Shown: piece by piece, positions 62,835 to 64,000 of the stretch
Layout: each line of letters opens with the position of its first letter
Position numbering within the stretch: the first letter of the stretch is position 1
NCBI GenBank assembly: GCA_964548165.1
Contig: CAZJQD010000002.1
Span: 44,341-108,340 of the forward strand
Direction: 5' to 3'
DNA length: 64,000 bases
Source: CAZJQD01 sp964548165 [NCBI: uncultured bacterium]
GTDB lineage: Bacteria; UBA8481
The notes under the pieces: model-generated
The model's input: the letters and a program-made list of their open reading frames with translations, nothing else
Told to the model about the DNA's origin: nothing
Databases searched by the model: none
Program-made: the position numbers and the translations under genes

Positions 62835-64000
62835 GCGCCACTGAACCATCGGGCAAGCCGACCGCGCACGGCACGGATGAGCGATGGGAGAAGGTGCAGG
62901 ACCTGACCTTCGGTGAGCTCGACCGATCCGCCGCGCTCGACCTGGCCGCGCTGACCCTGGGTGCGTTCCTGCTGTATCTGATCTTTCTCCTGCCTGGCGT
63001 GGGGTGGGGCGCCGGCGCTGAGATCCAGGCGAGAGCCGCGCTCTATGGGGCATCCGCGGAGGCGTCCACGCCACCGGAGCTGGGGGACGGCCCCGGTGTG
63101 GGCGTCGCGCGGCGCGTGGTCCAGGACATCTTTCTCTGGCCTTCCGGCGTCTTCGTCCACCTCCTGCCATTCGGCTCTCCGGCCTGGCGGTTCAACGTCC
63201 TGATGGTCGTTCTCTCGGTGATGACGCTCGCCATTCTCTATCTCACGATGCGCCTTCTCGTCGTGCGGCGTCTCGCCGCGGTCCTCGCCGCGACCGCCGT
63301 CATCTTCTCACACGCCTTCTTCCTCCAGGCCGTGCGTCCCTCGCCCTGGCCGTTTCTTGCCCTGCTGTACGCGGCGCAACAGCACCAGGCCGTGCGTCAC
63401 CTCCTCCTTGGCGAGACCTTCCCCCTGATCTCGGTCTGGGTCTTCTCCCTGACCGGCGTGGTCCTCGCGCCCGAGCTCGCACTTGCCTTCCTCGCGCCCG
63501 CGTTCTTCGTCACGATGCGCGGGTGGACGCGCGGCCCGTGGATATTCTGGTTGCTACTCCTGGTCACGATCTTCACGACATCCGCGGCCTCCGCGCTCCA
63601 ATCCTCCGCCTATCCCGTGCTCGCCGGATACCTCGCCCTGCAATACCCCGTGTTGGGATGGCTCCTGGCCGGGTGGGGAATCCAGGGCCTGGCCCGCAGG
63701 CTTCGCCCCGTCGGCGAACTTGCCGCCGTGGCCCTCGCCGGCTCCGCCCCTCTGGCCGTTCCTGCCTTCCTTCCCGACGCTCTCGGCGCGCTTCTTCCCG
63801 GTTCCCTCGTGATCGCCCTCCTGCTGGCCGTCGGGGCCGAGTACCTGATCGATCGACTCAAGCCGCGCCGCGAGCTGGCCACCTATGCCTTGCCCATGCT
63901 CTTTGCCGCCGTCGCCGCGTTGCCGCTCGTCTCCACGATCGTCCTGGCGACGACCGTGCGCGCCGGCGGCATCGATCGCCGCGTCGCGGTCGAACGTCCC
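62831..64000 (+). CDS. Multi-pass membrane protein, possible GT-C/DUF2723-like, cut by window edge
   Basis: An open frame of 390 codons with no stop reaches the last base; its ATG overlaps the previous gene's stop (ATGA). After a polar N-terminus there are about nine or ten hydrophobic helices. The first loop (about residues 55-105), ending VHLLPFGSPAWRFNVLMVV, resembles the LPxG-PAWRxN segment of DUF2723/PMT-type transferases, but the expected acidic residue after the first helix is not obvious. It is clearly part of the surface-glycan operon. The missing C-terminus would help decide between a glycosyltransferase and a transporter. Confidence 0.6.
   Translation, partial: MSATEPSGKPTAHGTDERWEKVQDLTFGELDRSAALDLAALTLGAFLLYLIFLLPGVGWGAGAEIQARAALYGASAEASTPPELGDGPGVGVARRVVQDIFLWPSGVFVHLLPFGSPAWRFNVLMVVLSVMTLAILYLTMRLLVVRRLAAVLAATAVIFSHAFFLQAVRPSPWPFLALLYAAQQHQAVRHLLLGETFPLISVWVFSLTGVVLAPELALAFLAPAFFVTMRGWTRGPWIFWLLLLVTIFTTSAASALQSSAYPVLAGYLALQYPVLGWLLAGWGIQGLARRLRPVGELAAVALAGSAPLAVPAFLPDALGALLPGSLVIALLLAVGAEYLIDRLKPRRELATYALPMLFAAVAALPLVSTIVLATTVRAGGIDRRVAVERP

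Noticed and set aside
1-64000. CRISPR arrays, rRNA, integrases or insertion sequences
   Set aside because: No regularly spaced identical repeats with unique spacers, no rRNA-like conserved blocks, and no transposase or integrase motifs were seen; the protein-coding repeats in the giant gene are not CRISPRs.

Overview
This is a high-GC bacterial window with dense, translationally coupled operons (many ATGA or GTGA start/stop overlaps). TamB and AsmA proteins and a PorV-type barrel point to a diderm. The gene for a colossal secreted protein carrying a 'YPNP' C-terminal sorting-type domain lies directly next to the PorV gene. That pairing is typical of type IX secretion lineages (the FCB group and related candidate phyla). 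The phylum is my inference; no rRNA gene is present.

Left part (1-16.8 kb), mostly housekeeping: the 3' end of a tamB gene, a PilZ-like/GYF membrane protein, a CstA-type transporter, tRNA-Lys(CTT), a rhodanese, a periplasmic beta-lactamase-fold hydrolase and recA with a candidate damage-responsive operator. A minus-strand group follows: M24 aminopeptidase, prepilin peptidase, STAS protein, RNase D and QueD. Next on the plus strand are a Mur-ligase-like protein, a Mn-type superoxide dismutase with a clear promoter, and a proline-rich membrane protein.

Centre (16.8-45 kb): one uninterrupted minus-strand gene of 9,032 codons. It has a signal peptide, an N-terminal propeller-like domain, eight modules of 'PNxWYVND' header plus right-handed beta-helix plus FN3, and one seven-repeat FG-GAP/VCBS propeller. 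After these come about 24 tandem FN3-like repeats interrupted by three Asp-rich repeats, then a C-terminal sorting-type domain. Its stop overlaps the start of the PorV-family gene by four bases, so the giant and its likely secretion partner are coupled.

Right part (45-64 kb): an AsmA-like protein and miaA, divergent with start codons only 20 bp apart, then a small palindromic REP/MITE-like element. A tightly coupled minus-strand operon follows, pgsB-pgsC-pgsW-orphan secreted protein-dprE1-dprE2. It joins poly-gamma-glutamate machinery to the two-step epimerase that makes polyprenyl-phosphoryl pentose (arabinose) donors. Divergent from it is a surface-glycan cluster: GT4, O-antigen-ligase/polymerase-like protein, GT4, secreted FG-GAP-like protein, two GT2 enzymes, and a multi-TM protein running off the window. 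Together these look like a capsule or cell-envelope polymer locus.

The two strongest candidates for something undescribed are the giant secreted adhesin-like protein coupled to its own PorV, and the PGA/DprE hybrid operon.
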